Assembly (NCBI GenBank): GCA_031398745.1
Contig: JANNNX010000050.1
Coordinates: 1-64,000, forward strand
DNA: 64,000 bases
Source of the DNA: JANNNX01 sp031398745
GTDB taxonomy: Bacteria; Actinomycetota; Acidimicrobiia; Acidimicrobiales; CADCSY01
Reading direction: 5' to 3'
Shown: piece after piece, positions 43,315 through 51,186 of the stretch
Layout of the letters: each line of letters opens with the position of its first letter
Position numbering within the stretch: position 1 is the first letter of the stretch
Position numbers and translations under genes: made by a program
Notes under the pieces: generated by a model
Seen by the model: only the letters and a program-made list of their open reading frames with translations
The model's database searches: none
What the model was told of the DNA's origin: nothing

Positions 43315-44334
43315 CTATTGGTAGCGCGCCCCGGGGTCGGCCCGGGGGAAGTCGCGGACGTACTCGAGGTAGAGCTTCATCCACCGGTCGGCCCCGTCGA
43401 GGAGCAGGTTACGGGGCCGGAAATGGATGCCCTCCTGCACCGGCACGTCGTCCTTGCGGAAGATCCACGACTGCTTCGAGGCCATCTCGAAGAGCATGTC
43501 CCGGTTGGCCAGGTCGTCGGGTCCGCCGTCGCCCTTGGGGGCGATGGCGATGGTGTAGGTCTGGCAGCGGCCGCGGTTGATGTTGCACTGCGGCGCGAAC
43601 AGGACCATCCCCAAGTTGCCGTCCTCGTCCCGGTTGGAGCCCGAGAACACATTGGTGCCCCACGTGCGCATGCCGGTCTCGAAGGTCCCCTTGGCCGTCT
43701 CCACGAGCGTGGTGGTGCCCACGTAGTGGTCCGTCACCTCCAGCTCTCCCTGGGGCTCGAGGGGCTGGCCCTCGAAGCCGTGCAGGAACGACAGGTGCTG
43801 GATGTCGACCGAGTTGCTCACCGGCGCCCAGCTCGACACCGGCAGGATCTCGTCGGTGAAGACCTTGAAGTAGACCTCGTCCTCGGTGACCCCGACCGGG
43901 TGAGGGACCTCGTAGTGGGGGGTCTCGCCGTTGTAGGCCCAGATGATCCCGAAGGCCTCCTCGGTCGGGTAAGCGAAGAGCCGAGCGGTCTCGGGGATCG
44001 AGTCGTGCGGAGCCGGGATCGAGACACACTCACCCGAGGTCGCGTACTGCCAGTGGTGGTAGGGGCAGCGCAGGCAGTCGCCCAGCACCGTGCCCAGCCG
44101 GGTGACGTCGGCCCCCAGGTGGGCGCAGTAGGACGACGAGACCTGCGGGGTGCCGTCCTCGGTGCGCCACACCGCCACCTGGTAGTCGAGGAACTCCTTG
44201 GCGATCACTTCGCCGGCCTCGACCTCGTCCGACACCGCCACCGGGTACCAGCAGGCGTGGTAGCCCCCCTCGCCCTGGGGGGCAACGACGAGATCCGCGA
44301 GACGTGGATCGACCTGGGCGTGGGCGGTGGACAT
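43315..44334 (-). CDS. Rieske [2Fe-2S] non-heme iron oxygenase, alpha subunit type
   Basis: This 339-residue protein has the Rieske ligands Cys70, His72, Cys90 and His93 (YCAHLGAD, LRCPYHHW) and the mononuclear iron site NSVDIQHLSFLH with Asp177, His180 and His185. All ligands are intact. It resembles ring-hydroxylating and sterol-type oxygenases (KshA/Rieske family) that hydroxylate hydrophobic substrates using an electron-transfer partner, which is not encoded here. AAGGGGGAAG precedes the ATG. It follows a TetR gene by 31 bp on the same strand and precedes an orphan binding protein, so a small catabolic operon is likely. Confidence 0.9.
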   Translation of the reverse strand: MSTAHAQVDPRLADLVVAPQGEGGYHACWYPVAVSDEVEAGEVIAKEFLDYQVAVWRTEDGTPQVSSSYCAHLGADVTRLGTVLGDCLRCPYHHWQYATSGECVSIPAPHDSIPETARLFAYPTEEAFGIIWAYNGETPHYEVPHPVGVTEDEVYFKVFTDEILPVSSWAPVSNSVDIQHLSFLHGFEGQPLEPQGELEVTDHYVGTTTLVETAKGTFETGMRTWGTNVFSGSNRDEDGNLGMVLFAPQCNINRGRCQTYTIAIAPKGDGGPDDLANRDMLFEMASKQSWIFRKDDVPVQEGIHFRPRNLLLDGADRWMKLYLEYVRDFPRADPGARYQ

Positions 44335-44365
44335 CGGCTTCCCCCTTCGACGGCGTCGACAAAAC

Positions 44366-45019
44366 CTAACTTGGTTCGGGTAGGGGATCCAGGGGGCGGG
44401 CCAACCCCCCGAGAAAGATCCGGAAGAAGGCGTCGAAGCGCTCCGTCGAGCTGAACCCGCCGCCTCCCCGGCGATCGACGGCGGTTCCCACCCGCATAAG
44501 CCCGAGGAAGCAGCCGTTCACCAGCTCGACCACCAGATCGACGTCGATGCCGGCCGCGATCGGAATGGCCCCGGCCTCGATGGCGGCCCGGATCTCGGAG
44601 CCCAGCCCACGCTGAGAGAAGGTCTCGGCCACGTCCCCCAGGGCCCCCTCGAGGGCCGGGGTGGCGGTGAGTTGGGCCAACACCGGACGCCGGATGGCGA
44701 GCCAACCATCGGGCGGGTCGCGCAGGATGAGCTGCAGCACCCCCCGCAGGCGCTCGCCGGGGTCGGTGACGGTGGCGATGCGGGCGTGCACCTCCTCGTC
44801 CATCAGGTCGTAGTAGTGGCGGGCGGCCGAGCCGAACAGGTCGTCCTTGCCTTCGAAGTGGTGATACACGGCGCCCACCGACAGCCCGGCCTGGGCCGCC
44901 ACCTCCTCGATACGGACGTCGTCGTACCGGCGATCGGCCACCAGTCGCAGGGCGGCCTCCATGAGCCGAACCCGGCTGGCCTCGCCCTTCGGGCGCCTCG
45001 ACCCGGGCGCCGCCTCCAA
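44366..45019 (-). CDS. TetR/AcrR family regulator
   Basis: The 217-residue protein has RLMEAALRLVADRRYDD (helix 1) and EVAAQAGLSVGAVYHHFEGK (helix-turn-helix), then a helical ligand domain. The TTG at 45019, 4 bases after the thiolase stop, is the only start that keeps helix 1 complete; the next ATG (44962) would cut it. It lies in one strand order thiolase-tetR-Rieske oxygenase and probably controls them. An imperfect AACC-N6-GGTT palindrome overlaps its stop (44363-44376), but this is weak. Confidence 0.87.
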   Translation of the reverse strand: MEAAPGSRRPKGEASRVRLMEAALRLVADRRYDDVRIEEVAAQAGLSVGAVYHHFEGKDDLFGSAARHYYDLMDEEVHARIATVTDPGERLRGVLQLILRDPPDGWLAIRRPVLAQLTATPALEGALGDVAETFSQRGLGSEIRAAIEAGAIPIAAGIDVDLVVELVNGCFLGLMRVGTAVDRRGGGGFSSTERFDAFFRIFLGGLARPLDPLPEPS

Positions 45020-45023
45020 GGGA

Positions 45024-46208
45024 TCAGACCCGCTCGAGCAGCGTGGCGATGCCTTGGCCGACGCCGATGCACATCGTGGCCAGGCCCTTGGCGCCCGGCG
45101 GTAGGCCCCGGAGTTGGTGGACCAGCGTGGTCAGGACCCGGGCCCCGGAGCAGCCCAGGGGGTGGCCGATGGCGATCGCTCCTCCGAGGGGATTGACCCG
45201 AGCCCGGTCGAGGGGGAGGTGGTGGAGCACGGCCAGCGCCTGCGCCGCGAACGCCTCGTTGAGCTCGACGACGTCGAGGTCGTCCAGCGTCCAGCCCGCC
45301 CGGGCCAGCGCCTTGGTGGTGGCGGGGACCGGGCCGATGCCCATCCGGTGCGGCTCGACCCCGGCCACCGCCGCGGTCACCACCCGGGCAATCGGCTCGA
45401 GGCCATAGGCGTCGACCGCCGCGCCGGTGGCCAGCAGCACCGCCGCCGCCCCGTCGTTGAGGGGGCTGGCGTTGCCGGCGGTCACGGTCCCGTCGGCGGC
45501 GAACACCGGGGGCAGCGCACCGAGGGCCTCGAGGCTGGTGTCCCGGCGGGGCCCCTCGTCGGTGGAGACCTGCCGATCGTCGCCGACCGGCACCGCCACC
45601 AACCCGGCCTCGAAGGCCCCCGCATCCTGGGCCGCCACCGCCCGCCGGTGGCTCTCGCAGGCGAACTCGTCCTGGGCCTGGCGGCTGATGGCCAGCTCCC
45701 GGGCCAGCACCTCGGCCGTCTCCCCCATGGAGATCGTGTACCGGCCCGGCAGCGCCGGATTCACCATCCGCCAGCCGATGGCGGTGTCGAAGATCTCCTG
45801 GCGGCGCGGCAGCCGGGTGTCGGGCTTGGGCAGCACCGACGGAGCCCGGCTCATCGACTCGACGCCGCCGGCGATGGCCACGCCCCCCCACCCCGCGGCC
45901 AGGGCCGCGCTGGCACTGTTCAGCGCCTCGAGTCCGGAGCCGCACAGGCGGTTGACGGTGGCGCCCCCGACCGCCAGCGGCAGTCCGGCCAGCACCACGG
46001 CCATCCGGGCCACGTTGCGGTTGTCCTCGCCGGACTGGTTGGAGGCACCGAGCCACACGTCCTCGATGGCGTCGACCGGCACGGCCGGGTTCCGCTCGAC
46101 CAGTTGGGAGATGACGTGGGCCGCCAGGTCGTCGGGTCGGATCCCCGAGAGGGCACCCCGGTAGCGGCCGACAGGGGTCCGACAGGCATCCACCACGAAC
46201 ACGTCCAT
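45024..46208 (-). CDS. Thiolase, acetyl-CoA C-acyltransferase
   Basis: The 394-residue protein is a degradative-type thiolase. Cys89 in NRLCGSGLEA is the acyl-carrying nucleophile, GGAIAIGHPLGCSGAR holds the catalytic His, and MCIGVGQG the second Cys. ELNEAFAAQAL is also present. It cleaves 3-ketoacyl-CoA to acetyl-CoA (beta-oxidation or beta-ketoadipate pathway); PcaF and FadA types cannot be separated here. The ATG at 46208 has a TAGCCT box 7 bases upstream and no ribosome binding site, so the operon thiolase-tetR-Rieske probably starts leaderless here. Confidence 0.92.
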   Translation of the reverse strand: MDVFVVDACRTPVGRYRGALSGIRPDDLAAHVISQLVERNPAVPVDAIEDVWLGASNQSGEDNRNVARMAVVLAGLPLAVGGATVNRLCGSGLEALNSASAALAAGWGGVAIAGGVESMSRAPSVLPKPDTRLPRRQEIFDTAIGWRMVNPALPGRYTISMGETAEVLARELAISRQAQDEFACESHRRAVAAQDAGAFEAGLVAVPVGDDRQVSTDEGPRRDTSLEALGALPPVFAADGTVTAGNASPLNDGAAAVLLATGAAVDAYGLEPIARVVTAAVAGVEPHRMGIGPVPATTKALARAGWTLDDLDVVELNEAFAAQALAVLHHLPLDRARVNPLGGAIAIGHPLGCSGARVLTTLVHQLRGLPPGAKGLATMCIGVGQGIATLLERV

Positions 46209-46215
46209 CCGGCTC

Positions 46216-46221
46216 AGGCTA
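46216..46221 (-). promoter_or_regulatory. Candidate -10 box for leaderless thiolase operon
   Basis: On the minus strand TAGCCT ends 7 bases before the ATG at 46208. The same hexamer and spacing precede mfd. Confidence 0.5.
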
Positions 46222-46300
46222 GGACGCGGCCGTGGCCCCCTCGCCGACCGGCTCGGCGGCGCCACCGACGCACGTCCGGCCGGCCGGCCAGACTGGTCCC

Positions 46301-46762
46301 ATGTCCGACGCCCTGCCCTTCGCCCTCGCCCAGCGCCACGTCGAGAGGGCACTGGCCCTGGCCGAGACGGATCGGGTCCGGCTGGCCGTGGTCGTCGTCG
46401 ACCGGGGGGGCGCGGTGGTCAGCGCGGCGCGGATGGACGGCGTCGCCGCGGTCAACCTCGAGATGGCCCGACGGAAGGCCCACGCGGCGATGCTCCTCGA
46501 GGCCCCCACGGGTCGGGTGGCGACCAGCCCGGGCACGTTCTTCAGCCCGTCGACGTTGGCCGATCCGATCCTGCGGGCCCAGTTCGACGGCATGGCCGAC
46601 CAGCTCCTGGTGGTGCCGGGCGGCTTCCCGGTGCTGGTGGGCTACGCCACGGTGGGCGGCTTCGCGGTGGCCGGCGCCCACTACGAGGGTGACCACGAGA
46701 TCGGGGCACGGGTCGTGGCTGAGCTCAGTGCCTCTCCCGAGGCTCCGCCCCACGCCGGCTGA
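46301..46762 (+). CDS. GlcG/HbpS family protein
   Basis: This 153-residue protein matches the heme-binding HbpS/GlcG family: VVVDRGGAVVSAARMDGV, ARRKAHAAMLL and the C-terminal GGFPVLVGYATVGGFAVAGA. Family members bind heme or corrinoids, or accompany oxidoreductases, and form oligomers. There is no signal peptide, so it is cytosolic. The ATG is preceded at 6 bases by CAGACT, a weak -10-like box. It is divergent from the thiolase, 92 bp away. Function is uncertain. Confidence 0.82.
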   Translation: MSDALPFALAQRHVERALALAETDRVRLAVVVVDRGGAVVSAARMDGVAAVNLEMARRKAHAAMLLEAPTGRVATSPGTFFSPSTLADPILRAQFDGMADQLLVVPGGFPVLVGYATVGGFAVAGAHYEGDHEIGARVVAELSASPEAPPHAG

Positions 46763-46795
46763 GCCAGGCGCGGCCGACGGTCCCTCCACCCGGCG

Positions 46796-46801
46796 TACCG
46801 T
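46796..46801 (+). promoter_or_regulatory. Candidate -10 box for the acidic protein / ABC-F genes
   Basis: TACCGT ends 7 bases before the GTG at 46809, giving a leaderless start for that small gene and the ABC-F gene behind it. Confidence 0.45.
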
Positions 46802-46808
46802 CGACCCG

Positions 46809-47153
46809 GTGAGCGACGAACCCCGGGACGACGAGTTCGACGACCAGCTGGCAGACGACGAGCTCGAGGACGAGCTCGAGGACGACGAGTTCGAAGACGA
46901 GCTCGAGGACGACACCGAGCTGGCGATCGTCCGGTTCCGCCGGACGGCGACGGGCTCGGTACTGGCGGCCGGGCTGTTCGGCCTGCGCGACGCCCTCGAG
47001 AGCCGGCCCGAGAAGGACGAGCCCGCCATCATCGCCGAGGCACCCCAGCCCTTCGCCCGTGACGACTTCGACCTCGAGCTCGATCCCGAGCACCCCGAGC
47101 GCTCGATCGTCCGGCTCCACCAGCCGCCGCCACCCACCCCGCCGTCCGACTGA
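46809..47153 (+). CDS. Small, very acidic protein of unknown function
   Basis: This 114-residue protein starts with a run of Asp/Glu repeats (about residues 3-38, units like DDELEDELED), then a conserved-looking core LAIVRFRRTATGSVLAAGLFGLRDAL and a second acidic part ending in FDLELDPEHPERSIVRLHQ. LEDE/DELE units make the DNA repetitive (gacgagctcgag). No known domain is recognised. The GTG at 46809 is supported by the TACCGT box. It lies 5 bp before the ABC-F gene and is surely co-transcribed with it, so a link to translation is possible but unproven. Confidence 0.72.
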   Translation: MSDEPRDDEFDDQLADDELEDELEDDEFEDELEDDTELAIVRFRRTATGSVLAAGLFGLRDALESRPEKDEPAIIAEAPQPFARDDFDLELDPEHPERSIVRLHQPPPPTPPSD

Positions 47154-47158
47154 GACCC

Positions 47159-48847
47159 ATGCCGCCCTCGTTCGCTCTCATCGCCCGTGGCCTCACCCGG
47201 TCCTTCGGCCCCGAGGTGGTGCTCGACGGGGTCGAGGTCACCGTCGGCCCCCGCTCCCGTATCGGGGTGGTGGGGCCGAACGGCGTGGGCAAGTCGACCC
47301 TCCTGCGGCTCCTGGCCGGCGCCGACCAACCCGACGCCGGCCGCGTCACCCGCACCCCCCCGGAGCTCCTGGTGGGTCTCCTCCACCAGGAGCCCGAGCG
47401 ACGGCCCGACGAGAACGTGGATGCCTTCCTCCGTCGTCGCACCGGGGTCACCGGTGTCGAGGCCGAGCTGGAGCGGGCATCGAGGGCCTTGGCCGGCGAC
47501 AGTCCCGCCCCCGACGACCGCTCACCCGACGACCGCTACGCCGACGCCCTCGACGCCTACCTGGCCTCGGGCGCACCCGACCTCGATGCTCGGGTCGGGG
47601 CGGTGCTGGTCGAGGTCGGTCTCGGTCCCGACGTCATCCACACGCCGATGGCCGCGCTGTCCGGCGGTCAGGCGGCCCGGGCCTCGCTAGCCGCCCTGCT
47701 CCTCAGCCGCTTCGACGTCTTCCTGCTCGACGAGCCGACCAACGACCTCGACTTCGACGGCCTGGCCCGGCTCGAGGCATTCCTCGACGACCTGCCCGGC
47801 GGGGTGGTCGTGGTGAGCCACGACCGGGCCTTCCTCGAGCGGACCGTCACCAGCGTCCTGGAGATCGACGAGCACGCCCGGACCAGCACCGAGCACCGAG
47901 GAGGCTGGCTGGCCTACCTCGAATCCCGGGCCACGATGCGCCGCCACGCCGAGGAAGACCACGCGACCTACGTCGCGCAACGATCACGGCTCGAGGATCG
48001 GGCCCGCACCCAGCGCCAGTGGGCCGACCGGGGCGCTCGCAAGGCGGTGCGCAAGCCGGCCGACGGCGACAAGAACATTCGCCACCGCAACGTGGCGTCC
48101 TCGGAGAAGCAGGCGGCCAAGGCCCGGGCCACCGAACAGGCCATGAACCGCCTGGACGCCGTGGACAAGCCGTGGGAGGGGTGGGACCTACGCCTCAGCT
48201 TTGCCACCGCCGCCCGATCGGGCGACCTGGTGGCCCAGCTGGTCGGGGCCGTGGTGGCGCTCGGCGACTTCCGTCTCGGACCGGTCGACCTCGAGGTCCG
48301 CTGGGCCGAGCGGATCGCCATCGTCGGCGCCAACGGCGCCGGCAAGACCACCCTGCTGCGGGCCCTCCTCGGCCAGGTCCCCCTCATCGAGGGCCATCGC
48401 CGACTCGGCCCGGGGGTCGCCCTCGGCGAGCTCGCCCAACTCCGGATGGCCGACGCCGAGATGTCCCTGCTCGACGGCTTCCTGGCCGACACCGGCCTCC
48501 CGACAGCCGAGGCCCGGTCGCTGCTGGCCAAGTTCGGGCTGGGCACCGACCACGTCCGGCGGGCGAGCGGCACGCTGTCGCCGGGCGAGCGGACCCGGGC
48601 CGTCCTGGCCCGCTTCGCGGCGGTTGGCGTGAACTGCCTCGTGCTCGATGAACCCACCAACCACCTCGATCTCCCCGCCATCGAGCAGCTCGAAGCGGCC
48701 CTCGATGCCTTCGACGCGACGGTCCTGCTGGTGAGCCACGACCGCCGCCTCCTCGATGCCTTCCGGGCCACCCGGGTCCTGGCCGTGACCGACGGCCAGG
48801 TCACCGACCTCGACCCGGCCGCTACCGTGCCCGGCTGGGCCGGGTGA
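47159..48847 (+). CDS. ABC-F family ATPase, two nucleotide-binding domains
   Basis: The 562-residue soluble protein has two ABC modules. Module 1 (about 5-240) has VGPNGVGKSTLLRLL (Walker A), LSGGQAARASLAALLLSR (signature) and FLLDEPTNDLDFDG (Walker B). Module 2 (about 340-562) has VGANGAGKTTLLRALL, LSPGERTRAVL and LVLDEPTNHLD. A basic linker (about 265-310: ARTQRQWADRGARKAVRKP) joins them. There is no transmembrane part. ABC-F proteins act on the ribosome (EttA/Uup type) or protect it from antibiotics. The signature of module 2 is LSPGE rather than LSGGE. The specific role is not clear. Confidence 0.92.
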   Translation: MPPSFALIARGLTRSFGPEVVLDGVEVTVGPRSRIGVVGPNGVGKSTLLRLLAGADQPDAGRVTRTPPELLVGLLHQEPERRPDENVDAFLRRRTGVTGVEAELERASRALAGDSPAPDDRSPDDRYADALDAYLASGAPDLDARVGAVLVEVGLGPDVIHTPMAALSGGQAARASLAALLLSRFDVFLLDEPTNDLDFDGLARLEAFLDDLPGGVVVVSHDRAFLERTVTSVLEIDEHARTSTEHRGGWLAYLESRATMRRHAEEDHATYVAQRSRLEDRARTQRQWADRGARKAVRKPADGDKNIRHRNVASSEKQAAKARATEQAMNRLDAVDKPWEGWDLRLSFATAARSGDLVAQLVGAVVALGDFRLGPVDLEVRWAERIAIVGANGAGKTTLLRALLGQVPLIEGHRRLGPGVALGELAQLRMADAEMSLLDGFLADTGLPTAEARSLLAKFGLGTDHVRRASGTLSPGERTRAVLARFAAVGVNCLVLDEPTNHLDLPAIEQLEAALDAFDATVLLVSHDRRLLDAFRATRVLAVTDGQVTDLDPAATVPGWAG

Positions 48848-48878
48848 CATCGAGGTCGCCGGGAGAGGGGGGACCGAC

Positions 48879-50066
48879 GTGACCGAGGTGATCGTCGCCG
48901 GTGGCGGCATCGGGGGGCTGACCGCGGCGGTCGCCCTCGAGCGGGCGGGGTGCCAGGTGACCGTGCTCGAGCAGGCGGGCCAACTCCGAGAGGTGGGTGC
49001 CGGCCTGCAGATGGCGCCCAACGCCACCCGAGTCTTCGACCGCCTCGGCCTCGCCGAGCCACTGGCCGCCATCGGGACTACCGGCCGCATGGGGGGACTG
49101 CGCCGGTGGGACGACGGCAGCCTGCTGGCCCGGCGCGAGGCCGACGGAGCGACACCGCCGTCGGATGCGCCGCACTACCAGGTGTACCGACCCGACCTGC
49201 TCGACGTACTGGTCGGCGCCTTCGATCCGGCGCGACTCCTCCTCGGGCGGCGGGTGGCGGCGGTGGTCGACGACGGTCGGAGGGTGGTCGTCACCTGCGA
49301 CGACGGCACCACGGTCGAGGCCGACGCGCTGATCGGTGCCGATGGTGTCCACTCCGTGGTCCGCGAGCTGCTGTGGGGTCCCGACCAGGCGCTGTTCTCG
49401 GGGCTGGTCGCCTACCGGGGGATCGCCCCCGTCGATGTCGTCTCCGAGGAGACCCGGGCCGGCGTCGGCTCGACCTGGGTCGGCCCGGAGCGGTACTTCA
49501 TCACCTACTGGGTGGCCCAGGGCGCCCTCATGAACTGGGTCGGTTACGTCCGTTCGGACTGGACCGCCGAGTCGTGGTCGCTCGAGGCCACCCTCGAGGA
49601 GACCCTGGCCGACTTCGCCGACTTCGACGCCCAGGTGGGCCGGATGATCGAGGCCACCCCCCGCCTGATGCGGTGGGGCATCTTCGACCGTGACCCGATG
49701 CCGGAGTGGGGCCGGGGGCGGGTCAGCCTGCTGGGCGACGCCTGCCACCCGATGCAGCCCCACCTCGGCCAGGGGGCGTGCCAGGCGATCGAGGACGGCT
49801 ATGTGCTCGGTCGGTGCTTCGAGGGGGTGGCGGCCGACGGCGTCGAGCCCGCCCTCCGCCGCTACGAGGACCTCCGCCGCGACCGCACGGCGCGGGTGCA
49901 GCTAGGGGCTCGCTATGTCGGCGCCCAGCTCCGGCTGGTCGACGGCGACGAGCAGCAAGCCCGCGACGCCCGCATGTCGACCCAGGGTCACGCCGGGATC
50001 TTCGACACCACGTGGATCTTCAACCACGACCTCGACGACGACCTGGCGGCCACCGCCGAGGTCTGA
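48879..50066 (+). CDS. FAD-dependent monooxygenase, salicylate-hydroxylase-like
   Basis: The 395-residue flavoprotein has IVAGGGIGGLTAAVALERAG (FAD-binding GxGxxG), LIGADGVHSVVR (DG motif) and LLGDACHPMQPHLGQGACQ (GD motif), the three fingerprints of class A flavin monooxygenases. VGAGLQMAPNATR is typical of the salicylate / 3-hydroxybenzoate 6-hydroxylase and HpxO branch. It likely hydroxylates a small aromatic acid using NAD(P)H. The start is GTG with GGGAG/GAGGGGGG upstream. It is monocistronic and ends against repeat copy 3. No ring-cleavage gene is adjacent, so the substrate is unknown. Confidence 0.88.
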   Translation: MTEVIVAGGGIGGLTAAVALERAGCQVTVLEQAGQLREVGAGLQMAPNATRVFDRLGLAEPLAAIGTTGRMGGLRRWDDGSLLARREADGATPPSDAPHYQVYRPDLLDVLVGAFDPARLLLGRRVAAVVDDGRRVVVTCDDGTTVEADALIGADGVHSVVRELLWGPDQALFSGLVAYRGIAPVDVVSEETRAGVGSTWVGPERYFITYWVAQGALMNWVGYVRSDWTAESWSLEATLEETLADFADFDAQVGRMIEATPRLMRWGIFDRDPMPEWGRGRVSLLGDACHPMQPHLGQGACQAIEDGYVLGRCFEGVAADGVEPALRRYEDLRRDRTARVQLGARYVGAQLRLVDGDEQQARDARMSTQGHAGIFDTTWIFNHDLDDDLAATAEV

Positions 50067-50087
50067 CCTCGCGGGCCCGCCCCGCCG

Positions 50088-50132
50088 GCCGGGATGCATG
50101 GCTCCCGGAATCCGACCGCCATGCATCCCGGC
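50088..50132 (-). repeat. 43-bp inverted-repeat element, copy 3
   Basis: It is the reverse complement of copy 2 with one base different in 43 (loop first base G instead of T). The arms CCGGGATGCATGGC and GCCATGCATCCCGG are perfect and pairing continues outward past one G-T pair. It lies in the convergent gap (50067-50186) between the flavin monooxygenase and DNA ligase genes. Confidence 0.88.
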
Positions 50133-50186
50133 TGGAGGGGGTGGGCCAGGCGGGGGGCGCGGGGGGAGCGGGGGCCACCCGAGCGC

Positions 50187-51173
50187 TCAGCCCTCCCGGA
50201 CCACCTCGCCGGGGGCCTTGTCGACACGAAGGCCCTGGTAGGAGGGCTGCCGGATCGTCCCGGTGTGGGTCCACTCGCTGAAGGCGACCTCAGCCACGAG
50301 GCGCGGCTCGACGAAGCGACCCCACCGGCGGACCTCCGACGGGAGCGCCCTCGCCTCGGCGAAGGGCGGGTCGGGTCGGGCCAATGGGTCGAGCAGGCCG
50401 TGGAGGCGGTCGAGCTCGGCCCGGGTGAAGCCGGTGCCGACCCGGCCTGCGTAGCGGAGCGCCCCCGTGGCGTCGTGATACCCGACGAGGAGGGAGCCGA
50501 GGGTGCCGGTCCGCCCGCCGGTCCCGGGCATCCACCCGCCGATCACCAGCTCCTGGCGGGCCCAGTTCTTGACCTTGCGCCACGCCGCCGAGCGCTGCCC
50601 GGGGAGGTAGGGCGAGTCGATCTGCTTGGCCACCAACCCTTCGAGTCCCTGGGCCCGGCTGGCCTCCAGCAGCTCGGCACCCTCACCCAGGTGGTGTGCC
50701 GGGACCTGCCACGACGGTCCGGCCAGCGACAGCCCCTCGAGCAGTCGACGCCGCTCGAGGTAGGCCAGCGCGGTGGTGGACCACCCGTCGAGGAAGAGCA
50801 GGTCGAAGATCATGTAGACGATCGGGGGCCGGGCCCGGCCCCGTTGCTGGAGGAGGCCAAAGCTGGGCCGTCCCTGCTCGTCCAGAGCGACCACCTCGCC
50901 GTCGAGGACGGCCTCGGTCGAACCGAGCTGCGAGCCGAGGGCACCCACCTCGGGGAAGTCGGCGGTGCTGTCGAGGAGCGTCCGGCTCTGGAGTCGCACC
51001 CGACCGCCCGCCACCAGAGCGACCATCCGAAAGCCGTCCCACTTGATCTCGTAGGCCCACCCCTCGTCGGGCTGGGGCAGCGAGGCCGCGCTCGTGGCCA
51101 GCATCGGCGCCAGCGACTCGGGAAGAGGCTGGCGAGCGGGGTCCGAGCGCGGGTCCACGGGTGGATCATCCAC
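50187..51173 (-). CDS. ATP-dependent DNA ligase, LigC/LigD-ligase-domain type
   Basis: The 328-residue protein has all nucleotidyltransferase motifs: YEIKWDGFR with the AMP-accepting Lys (I), EAVLDGEVVALDE (III), YMIFDLLFLDG (IIIa), LEGLVAKQ (IV) and WRKVKNW (V). A C-terminal OB fold follows (LVIGGWMPGTGGR, LLVGYHD). It is the compact form used in bacterial end joining or backup repair; Ku, polymerase and nuclease domains are not adjacent. It starts at GTG 51173, 13 bp after the DUF427 gene on the same strand. Confidence 0.92.
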   Translation of the reverse strand: MDDPPVDPRSDPARQPLPESLAPMLATSAASLPQPDEGWAYEIKWDGFRMVALVAGGRVRLQSRTLLDSTADFPEVGALGSQLGSTEAVLDGEVVALDEQGRPSFGLLQQRGRARPPIVYMIFDLLFLDGWSTTALAYLERRRLLEGLSLAGPSWQVPAHHLGEGAELLEASRAQGLEGLVAKQIDSPYLPGQRSAAWRKVKNWARQELVIGGWMPGTGGRTGTLGSLLVGYHDATGALRYAGRVGTGFTRAELDRLHGLLDPLARPDPPFAEARALPSEVRRWGRFVEPRLVAEVAFSEWTHTGTIRQPSYQGLRVDKAPGEVVREG

Positions 51174-51186
51174 CGCCGAGGCCGGA

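Noticed and set aside
44363..44376. AACC-N6-GGTT imperfect palindrome at the tetR stop before the Rieske gene
   Set aside because: It pairs only at 10 of 14 positions and overlaps coding sequence, so it is too weak to call an operator.
50094..50126. Short peptides of the type MHG-x-RxPxAMHPG repeated in several frames at the three 43-bp elements
   Set aside because: They result from reading the palindromic ATGCAT/CATCC ends of the DNA repeat on both strands, not from a conserved peptide; no ribosome binding site and no constant frame.
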